A stretch of DNA of 12,542 bases. It comes from a bacterium (GTDB lineage: Bacteria > Auribacterota > UBA3054 > B51-G9). The notes beneath the pieces were generated by a model. That model saw only the letters and a program-made list of their open reading frames with translations, had not been told where the DNA came from and made no database searches. The translations under genes and the position numbers were made by a program. This document shows positions 1 through 7,816 of the stretch, in pieces (the first letter of the stretch is position 1; each line of letters opens with the position of its first letter). Location of the stretch: assembly GCA_029939815.1 (NCBI GenBank), contig JAOZSF010000021.1:1-12542 (forward strand). Direction: 5' to 3'.

Positions 1-139
1 TATTTGTGGCTTCGCAAAAAAATTCTTTATCGCCGACTTTGTTATAATGAAGATTAACCCATTTCCTCGGCGGCTCTTTTTCGAGGCAGAAGCATTCTTC
101 TTTGTGATTCCAGAATCCGTAATTATTGATAGAAGTCAT
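1..139 (-). CDS. GH94-like glycoside phosphorylase, N-terminal part (runs off left edge)
   Basis: This reading frame starts with ATG at 139..137 and stays open for 46 codons to the window edge. The visible protein begins MTSINNYGFWNHKEECF, then has PRKWVNL and ends FFCEATN. The order of an aromatic YGFW start, an acidic/aromatic strand, a P-x-x-W-V-N motif and an FF..xxxN motif resembles the N-terminal beta-sandwich of GH94 phosphorylases (cellobiose and chitobiose phosphorylase type). Those start with Y/F-G-Y/F-F/W and contain PWINYLG and F..LISN. I infer the family from this pattern alone, and the catalytic domain is outside the window. There is no good Shine-Dalgarno motif. A sigma-70-type promoter lies 47-76 bases upstream of the start. 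The first 21 codons are nearly repeated at 9711-9773, where the copy is truncated. Confidence 0.55.
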   Translation of the reverse strand, partial: MTSINNYGFWNHKEECFCLEKEPPRKWVNLHYNKVGDKEFFCEATN

Positions 140-148
140 AATAATATT
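76..148. repeat. Direct repeat, copy 1 (5' end of the GH94-like gene)
   Basis: Bases 76-148 match 9710-9782 in the same orientation, with 68 of 73 identical and no gaps. Positions 76-121 are identical to 9710-9755 (46 of 46). All five mismatches fall in the remaining 28 bases, mostly in codons 2-6 of the encoded gene. The repeat covers the start codon, about 9 bases upstream and the first 21 codons. Confidence 0.9.
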
Positions 149-185
149 AATTTGTTAAACAAAATTTAATTTTGTCTAATATGGT

Positions 186-215
186 ATCATAATCTAAATT
201 AAAAAGGAATGTTAA
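186..215 (-). promoter_or_regulatory. Candidate sigma-70-type promoter for the left-edge gene
   Basis: On the minus strand, TTAACA (215..210) is followed after 18 nt by TATGAT (191..186). Transcription would start near 179, giving a leader of about 40 nt before the ATG at 139. The rest of the 140-321 gap is very AT-rich. It contains a small hairpin (CAAAAT-TTA-ATTTTG, about 160-174) but no GC-rich stem plus U-run, so I see no clear intrinsic terminator for the operon ending at 322. AT-rich DNA gives chance promoter matches, so confidence is modest. Confidence 0.4.
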
Positions 216-321
216 AAACATGCACGTATTTATTGAAAAAAGAGATTTTCAGGTGGAAATATGTACATTCATGCATAAATAGTAAATGACGCAGTTGAAT
301 TTGGTTGTTTAAGATTATGTT

Positions 322-2610
322 TTAAACTAATTTCCAAAATCTTCTAATAATTAGTTCAGTTAAATATAGAAAGAGGATGATGAGGAATATCCACCATCGG
401 TGCCATAAATATTTTGTTTCAGTTTTTGTAATTATTTCTCCGGGCGGCGGGAGCCATTTATTCCAATCGAAATGTTTGTCAGTTTCTATTATTTTACCGT
501 TAAACGCAGCAGCGATATTTTTTAAATTAGAAATGTCCGGCTTTAGTATTTTTAATTCCTCCGGTAATAAGTTTTCCGGGCAGCTTATAACCGAAGAAGT
601 AATAATTTCATCATCTTTTTTGGCAAATAAAACATAAACGTTACCGCTTTCGGGTATGAAATCAGTTTTGTAAATATTTTTTTGATTACCGGATGTTAAA
701 ATCAACTTCTCCCTCTCATTAACATTCTGAACAGCTGTAAACTCTATCTCATCGAAATTATATTTGTAAGAAGGCGGTAAATAAAATTTAATCTCATCTT
801 CACGTTTGTGATTATAAATACTTGAAGAAAGAATCCACTGCGGTTCCCGAACATGGGCAACACTCAACCAATTAATGAAACTTTTCCAGAAATTATCATA
901 AGAATAATTTTTTGACTTTAACGACAATCTCCATTGCCATAACAAATCAGTAGCAAGAACAGCCGTTCTGCCTTTTGCATATTTTTGAATAGCGAGCAGG
1001 ACTCTGTTTTTAGTTCCTTTTTTTAGATAGGGGTGAACTGCTAAGACCGTTGCACCGGGTTTGATTTTATCAACAATAGCACAGTCGATAAATTGTGGAA
1101 CTATCATTTTCGAAAAAATAGAATAGCTTTTCACGAAATTAAACATAGGGCTTTTTTTGCCGAATTCAGTGAGTTTAAACTTGTTTAATGGAGGAACAAA
1201 TAAATCTTTTTTTCGCAGTTGTCTAAAATTATTAATATTTTTTGTAATTCGATATTTCTTCATTTTCTCTAAAAAAGCGCGTGTTTGCTTATCTAACTTA
1301 TACTTTTCATACATCGAAGCGAATTTAACCGGAAGCATTTTCTCAATGGGGGATTCAACAAACTCCTGAGCGGCATAACTGTTTCCGGTAATAAAAAGCA
1401 GTGAGCCGCCGTCATTAACATAATTGGTCAATTTATTTTCAAGTTTGGAAGTGATTTGTTTTCGTTTTAAATTAAAGAGAATAACGACATCGTAAATATT
1501 AAAGTCCTCAACAGGTGGAAATTTATATGTTTTATTTTTAAAACCTTTGCCAAAAGATTTTGGAGCAAAACGAATGTCAATCATCGAATTCTTATCCTTA
1601 TCAAATATATGTTTTAAATACCTCGTTCCCCAATCAAGGCGGCCCTGATAAAGCAGGACTCTCAGCTTTTGCTTGTCAAGAACATTAACTGACCAGAAAG
1701 CGGAAGCGAGCGATTTATCATCGGAGATAATTTCGACTGAATAAAAATGGAGACCTGTTTTTTTTAGCGGCAGGGAAAGATTTACAGTTTTCAAGAAACT
1801 ATTTTCGTCTTTAGCCCAAAACTCTTTATCGAATATTTGTTTATCATTCTTTTTAACTATTAATTTGAATTTTTGATGTTTGGCAAAAGTTGATATTTTG
1901 AATAAAATAGTAACAGGGATTTCAGTTCCTATTTGTGCAGCTGATGCGCATTCAATTTTTTCAAACGAAACAACCGGCGGAGAATAAATTGATGTTTTGA
2001 TCGGTATAAACGCTATTTCTAAGTTGTCGGCATTCTCAAATTGTGAAAGTGCGGCAGGTCCTTTGCCTGATGTATCGATAAAATCCGACATAACGATCAT
2101 TCCGTCATAATTTTGAATTGACAAAGAATTAGCGGAATCGATCAATGAATCGAATAGGAAAGTTTTAAGTAAATTATTTGTGGGTAAAAGATTAAATTTT
2201 TTAACTTTGGATATTTTTTCATTAAAAGTATAGAGTGAGAAATCAAATTTATCTTGATGTTGTTTAAGTTCGGTTTGATAATATTTAACCGCTTGATTAA
2301 ATCTAATTTTATCCCAGAACCCTTTTTTTGACATACTGCCGGATGAATCAATAAGAATCCCTATTTTTGTTTTCTTTTTTTGTTTAGATTTTTCCTTTTT
2401 GACATATTTTGGATTAGCAAGACAAAAAATAAGCAGTAATGTCATCATAATTCTTAATGACGAGAAAATAACTTTTGGCAATAAAGGCAATTTTCGCAAT
2501 GTGAAAAGATATGATAAACCCACAAAAAGTATCGCCAAAAAAACCGCAGATATCAATCCCGGCTCATTGCCCGGAAACGACCATATAAATTCATTAGTAA
2601 AACTATTCAT
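322..2610 (-). CDS. Membrane VWA protein with internal GATase-like domain, last gene of the MoxR operon
   Basis: The 762-residue protein has two N-terminal membrane segments (about 18-36 and 47-66), then a von Willebrand A domain with an intact MIDAS motif DSSGS at 88-92 and a later MSDF strand (174-177). A beta-rich region follows (about 210-310), then a segment resembling a class I glutamine-amidotransferase fold (about 314-560: RVLLYQGRLDWGTRYL, VVILFN, NDGGSLLFITG, and LLWQWRL near 556). A C-terminal membrane helix lies at about 737-755. I see no Cys-His-Glu catalytic set, so the GATase-like part is probably structural. Proteins of this layout close MoxR/BatA-type operons in planctomycetes and relatives. 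The start overlaps the upstream stop by 8 nt (ATGAATAG), with AAGGAA about 9 nt upstream as a fair ribosome site. The exact role is unknown; an envelope scaffold controlled by MoxR is inferred. Confidence 0.85.
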   Translation of the reverse strand: MNSFTNEFIWSFPGNEPGLISAVFLAILFVGLSYLFTLRKLPLLPKVIFSSLRIMMTLLLIFCLANPKYVKKEKSKQKKKTKIGILIDSSGSMSKKGFWDKIRFNQAVKYYQTELKQHQDKFDFSLYTFNEKISKVKKFNLLPTNNLLKTFLFDSLIDSANSLSIQNYDGMIVMSDFIDTSGKGPAALSQFENADNLEIAFIPIKTSIYSPPVVSFEKIECASAAQIGTEIPVTILFKISTFAKHQKFKLIVKKNDKQIFDKEFWAKDENSFLKTVNLSLPLKKTGLHFYSVEIISDDKSLASAFWSVNVLDKQKLRVLLYQGRLDWGTRYLKHIFDKDKNSMIDIRFAPKSFGKGFKNKTYKFPPVEDFNIYDVVILFNLKRKQITSKLENKLTNYVNDGGSLLFITGNSYAAQEFVESPIEKMLPVKFASMYEKYKLDKQTRAFLEKMKKYRITKNINNFRQLRKKDLFVPPLNKFKLTEFGKKSPMFNFVKSYSIFSKMIVPQFIDCAIVDKIKPGATVLAVHPYLKKGTKNRVLLAIQKYAKGRTAVLATDLLWQWRLSLKSKNYSYDNFWKSFINWLSVAHVREPQWILSSSIYNHKREDEIKFYLPPSYKYNFDEIEFTAVQNVNEREKLILTSGNQKNIYKTDFIPESGNVYVLFAKKDDEIITSSVISCPENLLPEELKILKPDISNLKNIAAAFNGKIIETDKHFDWNKWLPPPGEIITKTETKYLWHRWWIFLIILFLYLTELIIRRFWKLV

Positions 2611-3919
2611 CAGTCATTTCCTTTTCAGACAATCGTTTAAAATAATCAGCAACTTCATTGATATATTTTTCAGGAACATCATCTTTATTAAAAGAATGGG
2701 TCAATCTTTTTTCATTTAATTGTCGTAGTATTTGTTCCGATAAGAGGGTCATGTTTTCGGTTGTAACGATTAGAGAAGCGATTTTATCGTCTGAGCCGAA
2801 GGATTTTGTTTGAACATTATATGCAGCTTTTTTACCCCTCTGATTATTAATCAAATTCAGAGCGAAAAGGACATTCATTTCCGGTTTAATCTCTTCAATC
2901 AAGTTTTTATTATCGAAAAGAATTGTTTCGGCATCTTCGACAACATCTTTTTTATCATCCGGATTGTTTTTATTTTGATAAAATTCGAGTCGTTGTTTCA
3001 AACGTTTCATTTTATCAATACCATTTTTCAAATTTTGTAATTTATTTTCATTTTTCGTGTTTTTTAATTTTGAAATTTCTTTTTGAAACTTCTCAATTGC
3101 ATCAGAAACTTTTTTCCGGTCATCCGGATTGTCGTTTTCTGACAGCTGCTTCAATTTTTCAACTGTTTTTTCTTTTTGCATTTTTTTAAGTGTTTTTGAT
3201 AAATCATTCGCTAAGCTCATTTTACCGGATTTATATTGCTTAGAGCTTTCTTTTTGTATTTTATCAAATGCTTTGTTCAATTCAGAAGCTGCATTTTTAT
3301 AGTTTTTTTTCTGCGTTTCTTTATATGCTTTATTAAAATTTTTCTGAACGGAATTCATAGATGATTTCATGCTTTTGCCGCTGCTCGTATTTAATTTATT
3401 GAGAGCGGATTGGATTTCCGAAGCGGTTTTACCTGCACCGAGTTTAGCATTCCCGTCATCTTTTGATTCCAACGCTTTTTGTGTTTGATAACTGAAGCTG
3501 TAAGCTTTTTTTATGCTACTGAGTGTATCCTCATCAATATTATTATTTGTGGACATCTGCGCAAGTTTATCAGTAATTTGCTGTTGTTTTTCAATTTTGC
3601 TTTCCCGGGACAATTTATTTTTAATAATCTTGTTTTGTTTTTCCAATAATTGTTTTAATTGAAATTCCGGGTTGCTTTTTTCATCAAACTTTTCAAAAAC
3701 ATACTTCTTGTTGCCTTTAAACGGATTCTCTCGTTTCTCCTGTTCTTCACTGCCTAATTTGATTATTTTTTTTACTTCTTTTAACGAAGAAACAATATGC
3801 CCGATTGTTTTTTGCTGCTCTTTCCCGGCTTTTTCCAAACCGGTTAGATTAGAATTTTCCGCTGCGGATATTCCCACAACATTTACGATAAAAATATAAG
3901 CAAAAGTATTAAGTTTCAT
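2603..3919 (-). CDS. Secreted Lys-rich coiled-coil protein
   Basis: The 438-residue product starts with a hydrophobic signal peptide (residues 1-20, probable cleavage after ISAA). The rest is almost entirely helical, very rich in Lys, Glu, Asn, Gln and Ser, with no other membrane segment. Heptad-like stretches such as KAYKETQKKNYKNAASELNK suggest long coiled coils or helical hairpins, so it is likely a periplasmic or surface fibre-like protein. The gene overlaps its upstream neighbour by 4 nt (ATGA) and the next by 8 nt, so it is made with the membrane proteins on both sides. In related operons, a DUF4175-like membrane protein often carries such a helical region itself. Here it is a separate gene with its own export signal. 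I recognise no enzymatic motif. Confidence 0.8.
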   Translation of the reverse strand: MKLNTFAYIFIVNVVGISAAENSNLTGLEKAGKEQQKTIGHIVSSLKEVKKIIKLGSEEQEKRENPFKGNKKYVFEKFDEKSNPEFQLKQLLEKQNKIIKNKLSRESKIEKQQQITDKLAQMSTNNNIDEDTLSSIKKAYSFSYQTQKALESKDDGNAKLGAGKTASEIQSALNKLNTSSGKSMKSSMNSVQKNFNKAYKETQKKNYKNAASELNKAFDKIQKESSKQYKSGKMSLANDLSKTLKKMQKEKTVEKLKQLSENDNPDDRKKVSDAIEKFQKEISKLKNTKNENKLQNLKNGIDKMKRLKQRLEFYQNKNNPDDKKDVVEDAETILFDNKNLIEEIKPEMNVLFALNLINNQRGKKAAYNVQTKSFGSDDKIASLIVTTENMTLLSEQILRQLNEKRLTHSFNKDDVPEKYINEVADYFKRLSEKEMTDE

Positions 3920-5115
3920 TTTAGTTCTCTGGTGGATTTTTTCATTGATTCAGCAGCGGTCAACAAAGACTTAACCATATTAGTTGACAAACCGTTTGTA
4001 GAAAATTCATTAATAAAACGCGATAATTCATTTTCTAACATTTTTTGTTCATCCGCTATGATGTCAATCTGCTGCCGGAAAATATTTGTGTCATTAATAT
4101 CTGCACCTCTCAAAGAGTAAACAGCTTTATTCAGTGAGATTTGACATGCAAGAAATTCATTAATCATACTAACAATATCCTTCAATTGTTTTTTCTTTTT
4201 CTTAGGCATTGAAGATCCCATTATTACATGGACAATGTCTTTAAAAGGTCGAACTTCAATGAATTGAGGCACACTGATTACTTCTTTATCATTATTATTA
4301 GCTTTTCCTTTTAAATAATATGAAACAACATCAAAGGGTTCAACATCGAGTGATTTAAGCAAGAATTCACCATCAAAATTTATTTCTTTTTTTTGTTTTT
4401 TGAAATTTGTAACCGGGAAGTTTGTCTTATAAACACCGTTAATCGAAAAGTCCAGACTTATCTCATTAAATGTTTTTGATGCTTCGCCAATGCCCGCCCA
4501 TTTAATTATGTCCAGTGGCCGGGCGCGTAATTCGGGGTCAGGTTTAACGAGATTGAGGTTTGCGAAATCCGGAATAACAATCAGTTTATCATCTTTATTG
4601 TCAATATTATTTACAATTTTTTGTTTTGTGCCGCATAATTTTACTTCATAAAGATTATAATTTAATTTTAACAATATACTTATCATCAATAAAACAATGA
4701 ATGTGATTCTTAGGTTTCGCTCAAATTTCCAGCGTGGTTTTTTATAGTTGGAATAAAAGTCAATCGTTTGAGACGCTTGGTCTTCTCTGTAGGGATTGTC
4801 GGATTTTTTTAATTCCAACGCGGCTTCCAATCTATTTTTACTATGTGTGGATTTATCAATCAGGAAAGCGGTTTTGGCGATAGATTGTTTATTTTTTCTG
4901 ACACTAAAACCAAAATAAAGTAAAGAAATAATTAACCCGCAGCAACTGCCGTAAAACAAGACTATGTTTAAAATCTTATTGGCAATGAATATGGGAAGAC
5001 AATAATTTAAAAAAAGAATAAAAAGGAATGAATAAATGAGTATAGCGGTTGGTTTACCAAAAACATTTTTTTGGTTTTGCAATTTAACATTAATTTCCAG
5101 ATTGTCAAAATTCAT
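3916..5115 (-). CDS. DUF4175-like membrane protein of the MoxR operon
   Basis: The 399-residue protein has three predicted membrane helices: about 23-44, 47-70 and 136-155. Between helices 2 and 3 is a cytoplasmic loop with AKTAFLIDKSTHSKNRLEAAL (80-100) and NPYREDQ. This ID...RLEAALEL pattern is typical of the N-terminal part of DUF4175-like proteins in these operons. After helix 3 comes an extracytoplasmic region with beta-rich segments (about 170-290) and a helical C-terminus containing the run PKKKKKQLKD and a Q/N-rich helix. Family assignment is by pattern and operon position. Junctions are TAATG with the gene before (1 nt overlap) and ATGA with the gene after (4 nt overlap). The protein probably anchors or partners with the coiled-coil protein encoded next. 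No catalytic residues are recognisable. Confidence 0.7.
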   Translation of the reverse strand: MNFDNLEINVKLQNQKNVFGKPTAILIYSFLFILFLNYCLPIFIANKILNIVLFYGSCCGLIISLLYFGFSVRKNKQSIAKTAFLIDKSTHSKNRLEAALELKKSDNPYREDQASQTIDFYSNYKKPRWKFERNLRITFIVLLMISILLKLNYNLYEVKLCGTKQKIVNNIDNKDDKLIVIPDFANLNLVKPDPELRARPLDIIKWAGIGEASKTFNEISLDFSINGVYKTNFPVTNFKKQKKEINFDGEFLLKSLDVEPFDVVSYYLKGKANNNDKEVISVPQFIEVRPFKDIVHVIMGSSMPKKKKKQLKDIVSMINEFLACQISLNKAVYSLRGADINDTNIFRQQIDIIADEQKMLENELSRFINEFSTNGLSTNMVKSLLTAAESMKKSTRELK

Positions 5116-6908
5116 TATAAAGCAGTTCGGTTAGAAATAGCGAGTTCAATAAAGGCGCAAAGAAATCCGGCGAGCAATATTATTTTCCAGAATGATTTAT
5201 TTTTTTCATTAGACAAAATTTTATTAACAGTATAGTTTTTGTCGGTTTCCTTTTCCGATGTTAATCTGTCAGGTCGGATTGATTTACTTAACAGCATTGA
5301 TTTAGACTCATCAATAAGAAGTTTATTTTCAGTTTTCTCATTTTTATCTTTTTTACTGTACTTCAACAATTCATGCCAAAAAGGTAAAAAAGAAATATCC
5401 GTTTGCCAGTTGCTGTTTTCCGATTTCGGTTCTGCTGCAATAACAAATAATTTTCCTTTAGAAGCATATATTTCCGCGATTGCCGGATAACCGTTAGAGT
5501 ATTTAAAAATAATTCTTGAGTTATCGGGCAGAGTTAATTTAGGAGAATTGAAGAAAATGATACTGAATAGATTTGCTATTTTGGTTTTATTAAATATATT
5601 CATTATCGGATGAGAAAAATCTATTTCCTCAAATTGCTGTGGTGAATGGCATGAAATCGGCGAAGATTCAACTTTATATTTTAAGAGAAAATCTTTGATT
5701 TGCTGATTATCGCTCCATAAAACAACGACCGTTCCGCCATGTAAAATATAATCATGAATAATATTCAAGGTTTTCGAATTTTTTGGAATGTGTTTTTGAA
5801 TAATGAGTAACGATGCCTTTTCTAAATCATTTGAGGTAGTATTGTTGTTAAAGTGCAGGCAGTTAATGTTATTATTTTCCGGATTAAAAACTTCATTGAC
5901 ATAATTTATTTTTTCTTTATTTATGTCCGTAAAAAATATTGTTTCTTTTTCTGCAGGTTTGATTATTGAGAAATATTCGTTGTCAATTTTTATATCATCA
6001 TCAATATCAAGATTTACGGATATTGGAAATGCCGTTTTACAATTTGCAACAAATGAAAAAATATAATTTTTTTCACCCGGATTTATAAAAATATGTCTTG
6101 ACTTTTTTTCATTGTTATATTTTAATGATAAATAACCGTCATAACGGTCAGCAGTATAATTGTTGATATTCACTCGTAACGTCAGTTTTTGAGTAGGTGA
6201 ATTAAAAGGTTCGATTAGTTTAGCTTTTGTAACAGCAACGTTTTTAAATCCCGGGTTTTCCGGAGTAATGATTTCCAATTTAACACCCGGGTACAGTTTA
6301 TTTTTAAAGTTGACATTTTTCCAAGGTAAAACCTGATCATCGGTGATAATTATAATTTTCTTTTTTTTAGCCGGAATAGATTTAAGCCGGAGATCAGCTA
6401 ATCTAATTGCGTTTTCAAATAGCGAAGTGTCTTTACGATTTTTGTTCATTTCATAGAAGGAAAGTAAATCGTTTTTATCGCCGGAAAAATTATTGCTCCA
6501 TTTAGTTTTCTTATTAACCATACCAATAAGAAGCGGATTGCTATTGTTGCATCCGGTAATAATTTTTACCGCTTTTCTTTCTAAGAATCCTGCATAAGGA
6601 GATGCCTGCATACTAAACGAGTTGTCCCAAAGTAGTACTGTTGCAGTATCAGGATTCTTTGAGACGAACGGAATGTAAGGCAGAGCAAATGCAAGGGCGA
6701 ATGCGATAATTGCGAGACATCTGACAATCAAAACGATCCATTTTCTGATATTGTTTCTGTTTTGCTTTTTTGCGATAGTTTTATATAAAAAGTCTAAAGC
6801 CGGGAAAGAAACAACAGTAGTTGGTTTTCGTTTTAAAAAGTGAAGGATAATTGGTACGGCAACACCAATTATTCCAAGCAGAAATCCTGTGAAAAGAAAA
6901 GCGACTAT
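5115..6908 (-). CDS. BatA-like VWA membrane protein, probable ATA start
   Basis: The protein is about 597 residues. The standard start choice (TTG at 6731) would cut off the BatA N-terminal domain, because in-frame sequence upstream encodes its hallmark: VAVPIILHFLKRKPTTVV, then FPALDFL and RKWIVLIVRCLA. This frame has no ATG, GTG or TTG between the TAA stop in the DUF58 gene and 6731. An ATA at 6908 sits 6 nt after AGGAGG and overlaps the upstream stop as ATAG. It puts the conserved Pro at residue 19, as in family members. The domains are two N-terminal membrane segments (3-23 and 57-79), VWA MIDAS DNSFS (95-99), ITDD near 188, a beta-rich region, a GATase-like segment (about 321-404, with HGGTVVVLW), and a C-terminal membrane helix (about 574-591). 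BatA-type proteins are membrane partners of MoxR ATPases. Family is sure; the start is not. Confidence 0.8.
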   Translation of the reverse strand: MVAFLFTGFLLGIIGVAVPIILHFLKRKPTTVVSFPALDFLYKTIAKKQNRNNIRKWIVLIVRCLAIIAFALAFALPYIPFVSKNPDTATVLLWDNSFSMQASPYAGFLERKAVKIITGCNNSNPLLIGMVNKKTKWSNNFSGDKNDLLSFYEMNKNRKDTSLFENAIRLADLRLKSIPAKKKKIIIITDDQVLPWKNVNFKNKLYPGVKLEIITPENPGFKNVAVTKAKLIEPFNSPTQKLTLRVNINNYTADRYDGYLSLKYNNEKKSRHIFINPGEKNYIFSFVANCKTAFPISVNLDIDDDIKIDNEYFSIIKPAEKETIFFTDINKEKINYVNEVFNPENNNINCLHFNNNTTSNDLEKASLLIIQKHIPKNSKTLNIIHDYILHGGTVVVLWSDNQQIKDFLLKYKVESSPISCHSPQQFEEIDFSHPIMNIFNKTKIANLFSIIFFNSPKLTLPDNSRIIFKYSNGYPAIAEIYASKGKLFVIAAEPKSENSNWQTDISFLPFWHELLKYSKKDKNEKTENKLLIDESKSMLLSKSIRPDRLTSEKETDKNYTVNKILSNEKNKSFWKIILLAGFLCAFIELAISNRTAL

Positions 6909-7816
6909 AACATCCCTCCTCTTTTAGACAGATAAGAACCGAGAGCGAGAACTGGGGAGACATCGGTTTTTAACTGAATATAATCGCCACCGCATTTTTT
7001 CACGGAATCAGCAATATAATTTATGTGTTTTGATAAGGCGTTGTGGTAATCTTTTAAAATTAAATCCGGCGATAAGGTCATTTTCTCTTCTGTTTCCAAG
7101 TCTTTGAGCATGACGGATTCATCATAATCAAGCATCAGTTCCATGGGGTCTAAAACATGAAAGAACAGTACTTCTGCTTTTTTATATTTCAGCCGATTAA
7201 TTACATCTGATAATCCACGCATATCAGAATAAAAATCTGAAAAGATGAGAACCATAGACCGTTGTTTAATTAAGCCTGATATTTCAGATAGACTGCGACA
7301 AATGTCCGCTGCCGTTTCATTTGCGTTTCGATGAAGATTAACCATTAATTGATGGTAATGAGATTTTTTGGACCCGGGTTTAGTAAAATCAGCAAGCGAA
7401 TTGCCTATAAAGCTTAGTGAAGCTGCATCACCCTGCTTATTTAAAAACAAAAGCATAGCCGCAGTTAGACTTTGAACATATTCCCATTTTGACATATCCG
7501 CTTTTTCGCTTTTATAGTTCATCGACTTAGTAATATCGAGCAAAAGATATGCCGCCATATTAGTTTGAGCTTCCTGAAGGCGAACATATAAATTATCAGT
7601 TTTTGCGAAAGCTTTCCAATCGATTAATTTAAGAGAATCGCCGGGTTGATATTCTCTATATTCTTTAAATTCGACACTTGTGCCTCTGAAAGGGCTGTTG
7701 TGAATGCCGGTAAGCAAGCCCGCCACAAGGAATTTGGCTTTAAGCTCGAGAGAAGGCAGTCGGCTCAATAGTTTTGTATCAAGAAACTCGGAAGATTTAG
7801 GCAGGGATAAATTCAT
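6905..7816 (-). CDS. DUF58 protein (VWA-type, MoxR partner)
   Basis: The 303-residue soluble protein has no membrane segment. The DUF58 signature runs through 44-80, with RGTSVEFKEYREYQPGD followed by LKLIDWKAFAKTDNLYVRL. A VWA-like domain follows. Its MIDAS first motif is DITKS (94-98), that is D-x-T-x-S rather than the usual D-x-S-x-S, and a second acidic motif FSDFYSD lies at 192-198. DUF58 proteins almost always sit beside MoxR ATPases and are thought to act as adaptors or substrates of the ATPase; the molecular job is not established. The start ATG overlaps the MoxR stop (TAATG), and its 3' end contains the AGGAGG used by the next gene, so expression of the three genes should be coupled. 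Confidence 0.92.
   Translation of the reverse strand: MNLSLPKSSEFLDTKLLSRLPSLELKAKFLVAGLLTGIHNSPFRGTSVEFKEYREYQPGDSLKLIDWKAFAKTDNLYVRLQEAQTNMAAYLLLDITKSMNYKSEKADMSKWEYVQSLTAAMLLFLNKQGDAASLSFIGNSLADFTKPGSKKSHYHQLMVNLHRNANETAADICRSLSEISGLIKQRSMVLIFSDFYSDMRGLSDVINRLKYKKAEVLFFHVLDPMELMLDYDESVMLKDLETEEKMTLSPDLILKDYHNALSKHINYIADSVKKCGGDYIQLKTDVSPVLALGSYLSKRGGML
6915..6920 (-). promoter_or_regulatory. AGGAGG ribosome binding site that decides the BatA-like start
   Basis: A perfect AGGAGG lies inside the last codons of the DUF58 gene (encoding RGG). It is 6 nt upstream of the in-frame ATA at 6908 and only 1 nt upstream of an ATG at 6913. That ATG is in the DUF58 frame and is followed at once by TTA TAG. 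Other genes in the operon have weak or no Shine-Dalgarno motifs, so this site stands out. Its purpose is best explained by initiation of the BatA-like gene. Confidence 0.55.

Noticed and set aside
209..289. Short plus-strand frames (20-26 codons) in the left gap
   Set aside because: They are tiny, overlap each other in different frames, and lie on the strand opposite the candidate promoter. Nothing supports translation.
2399..2719. Plus-strand open frame across the start of the last VWA gene
   Set aside because: It is antisense to two supported genes and shows no start signal or recognisable domain.
6905..6915. Programmed -1 frameshift making a DUF58-BatA fusion
   Set aside because: The upstream AGGAGG could stimulate slippage, but GTTATAG is not a slippery heptamer. 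Re-initiation at ATA explains the same facts more simply. Kept as an alternative only.
6781..6963. 60-codon minus-strand frame across the DUF58/BatA junction
   Set aside because: It is out of frame with both genes. Its sequence is Cys- and Phe-rich noise, while the BatA hallmark lies in another frame of the same DNA.
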